A DNA stretch of 64,000 bases, from contig NC_135176.1 in NCBI RefSeq assembly GCF_041146795.1, forward strand, positions 12,706,286 to 12,770,285. The letters run 5' to 3'. Numbering within the stretch: the stretch's first letter is position 1; each line of letters opens with the position of its first letter. Of this stretch, positions 62,591-64,000 are shown piece by piece. The DNA is from Maylandia zebra. Its lineage: Eukaryota; Chordata; Actinopteri; Cichliformes; Cichlidae. The position numbers and the translations under genes are program-made. The notes under the pieces are model-generated. The model worked only from the letters and a program-made list of their open reading frames with translations, was not told the origin of the DNA and searched no databases.

Positions 62591-64000
62591 GGAGAAGCTT
62601 TATTATAATGAGGGAAAATAACAGAGTTTTGTTATTAATGTATAATGCATATATATAGACAGGTGGAAAAAATGCAGGAAACCCACCATAAGTAATCTTA
62701 GTTAGGACACCTTAAGTGCTCTATGGCATAGATTTTACATAATACGGGGGTCATAGCATATAATTCATCATCATCAAGTCACTCACTGAGCCCTGATGTC
62801 CTCTGGACAGGCCTCCCCTCGAACAGAAAGCTCCCATCAGGACAGAAAGATCACTCTGAACTTTGTATTGATTTGCTGTGACCCTTCCCTTTGACAGGAT
62901 GAGTTGACTCCCACACAGTATAACAGAACCGCTAGTAGGGTTCAAAGGTTTAATGTTTTTTTCCCCTTTAATTTGACACCTGTTTGGATATAAAACAGCT
63001 CTGCTCTCTGGAATTTGAAGGCCCACAGCTCGAGCCTTTCTGCTTCTGAGCTCTGAGTGCGAGACACACAATCTGCCTTCTGGAGGCTCCAGTTACCTTA
63101 AAGAAGCTCAACTCTGTTTCCCCAATTGTATATTTAGAAGTACATCACATACTGTGCAACTCACATGGCACATTCCAAAAATCAGTCTGTTGCCCTTGCC
63201 ACTGCAAAGAGACACTCCTTAGATTAATCACAGCCTTTATTATGACAACAAATCTAGTCTCTGCATTTTAAATGAATTGCTAAAACAACCTGACAGGTCA
63301 GACTCTTGGGCTCCCTGGTTTCATGGGGTTTATGTGCAGCCCTCTAACCCCATTATTCTGCAGACACTATCTCACCGCTGAGGTCCTGCAAGGTTTACTG
63401 TAAGAATCAATACTCTGGACACGCATAGGAGGTGTGCACCACCAGTCACCTGTTCACCCTGCTGTAACCTGTGGGATTTAGCCATTTCCTGCATCGATCT
63501 TTAACACTGACACCAAAATGTTAAAGTTCTACGCATGTCTAGTGGATACAAAGGTGAGTGACAGATTAAAGAGGAAACACCAACCACTAATCCTGTCAGT
63601 GACACTGGCCCTCGTGCTGTGCACTGACCATACATCGATCTGACAACTGAAATTTTCTATCCTGATGATGCGAGTACTCCTGCTGTATAAGGTCTCGCTT
63701 ACAGGTCTCATTGCTACCTTCAGAAATATCTGGAATATCCTGGACACTCCTAGTTTTTGTCTAATGTTGGAGTTGCTATCTAATGATGATGATGATTATT
63801 ATTGTGGGTGCCTGGAGAGTGACTGGAAGTCCTGGTTTAGTGCTTTCAGCTGGTGTGTAATCTGAACCCCGGATAGTGACAGCCGTGGTGGGTGACAGTC
63901 AGGACGTTTGGTAGGGGGATTTAGAGCTCTTCATCTGCCTTCAGTCTCACTGTCTTTCTGTATCTCACTTTATATTTCAATATAGTGCAGCACAGCACAG

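Larger units (their letters stand above)
59846..64000. other. Region upstream of gltpd2 to the window end
   Basis: No exon could be supported. Pyrimidine-rich stretches lie at about 59875-60060 and 60360-60440. Around 61020-61070 there is a GC box (GGGGCGGGG) and a CCAAT box, a possible promoter with no visible gene attached. A dispersed repeat fragment (about 61175-61460) and a SINE (about 62371-62590) follow. Open frames of about 110 codons on the minus strand at 61602-61937 and 62751-63071 resemble nothing I know. The last kilobase shows nothing recognisable. Confidence 0.4.

Overview
This window is vertebrate genomic DNA, almost certainly from a ray-finned (teleost) fish. Genes are split into many exons with GT/AG introns, the proteins are vertebrate orthologues, and the repeats are typical of teleosts (Tc1-like and hAT DNA transposons, a Gypsy-like LTR, an L2/CR1-like LINE 3' end, a tRNA-derived SINE). 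A percomorph such as a cichlid would fit, but I cannot prove the species.

Five protein-coding genes are supported by exon-by-exon reading with consistent splice phases. (1) srrt/ars2, + strand, coding 2169-8730, 19 coding exons, 876 aa. (2) mogat3-like acyltransferase, - strand, coding 9428-11732, 7 exons, 326 aa, convergent with srrt. (3) nyap1, + strand, coding 28693-40210, 6 coding exons, 1050 aa, with introns of about 13.7 kb (if the proposed first exon is right) and 7.1 kb. (4) atp1b2, + strand, coding 45494-52099, 7 exons, 285 aa, plus a possible 27-nt microexon. (5) gltpd2-like, - strand, coding 57179-59845, 4 exons, 305 aa, convergent with atp1b2.

These genes do not form one pathway. 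They cover nuclear RNA processing (srrt), triacylglycerol synthesis at the ER (mogat3), neuronal PI3K/WAVE signalling (nyap1), Na,K-ATPase assembly and adhesion (atp1b2) and sphingolipid transfer (gltpd2). From memory, human SRRT, MOGAT3 and NYAP1 map to 7q22 while ATP1B2 and GLTPD2 map to 17p13, so two human synteny blocks meet here between nyap1 and atp1b2.

The non-coding part holds several well-delimited elements: a Tc1 copy split by a LINE fragment (33.06-35.19 kb), a Tc1 copy split by a solo LTR with a perfect 5-bp target duplication (42.85-44.6 kb), a 386-bp hAT-type MITE with a perfect 8-bp target duplication (51.10-51.48 kb), a degenerate TGACCTT-bearing repeat just upstream of srrt, and a SINE near 62.4 kb. 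I found no CRISPR, operon, tRNA gene or recognisable microRNA, and no clearly new biological system. The best leads are the atp1b2 microexon, a 64-residue Arg/Asp/Lys/Glu tract and a Gln/Leu tract in Nyap1, an in-frame alternative acceptor in srrt, and a hairpin pair in gltpd2 intron 1.
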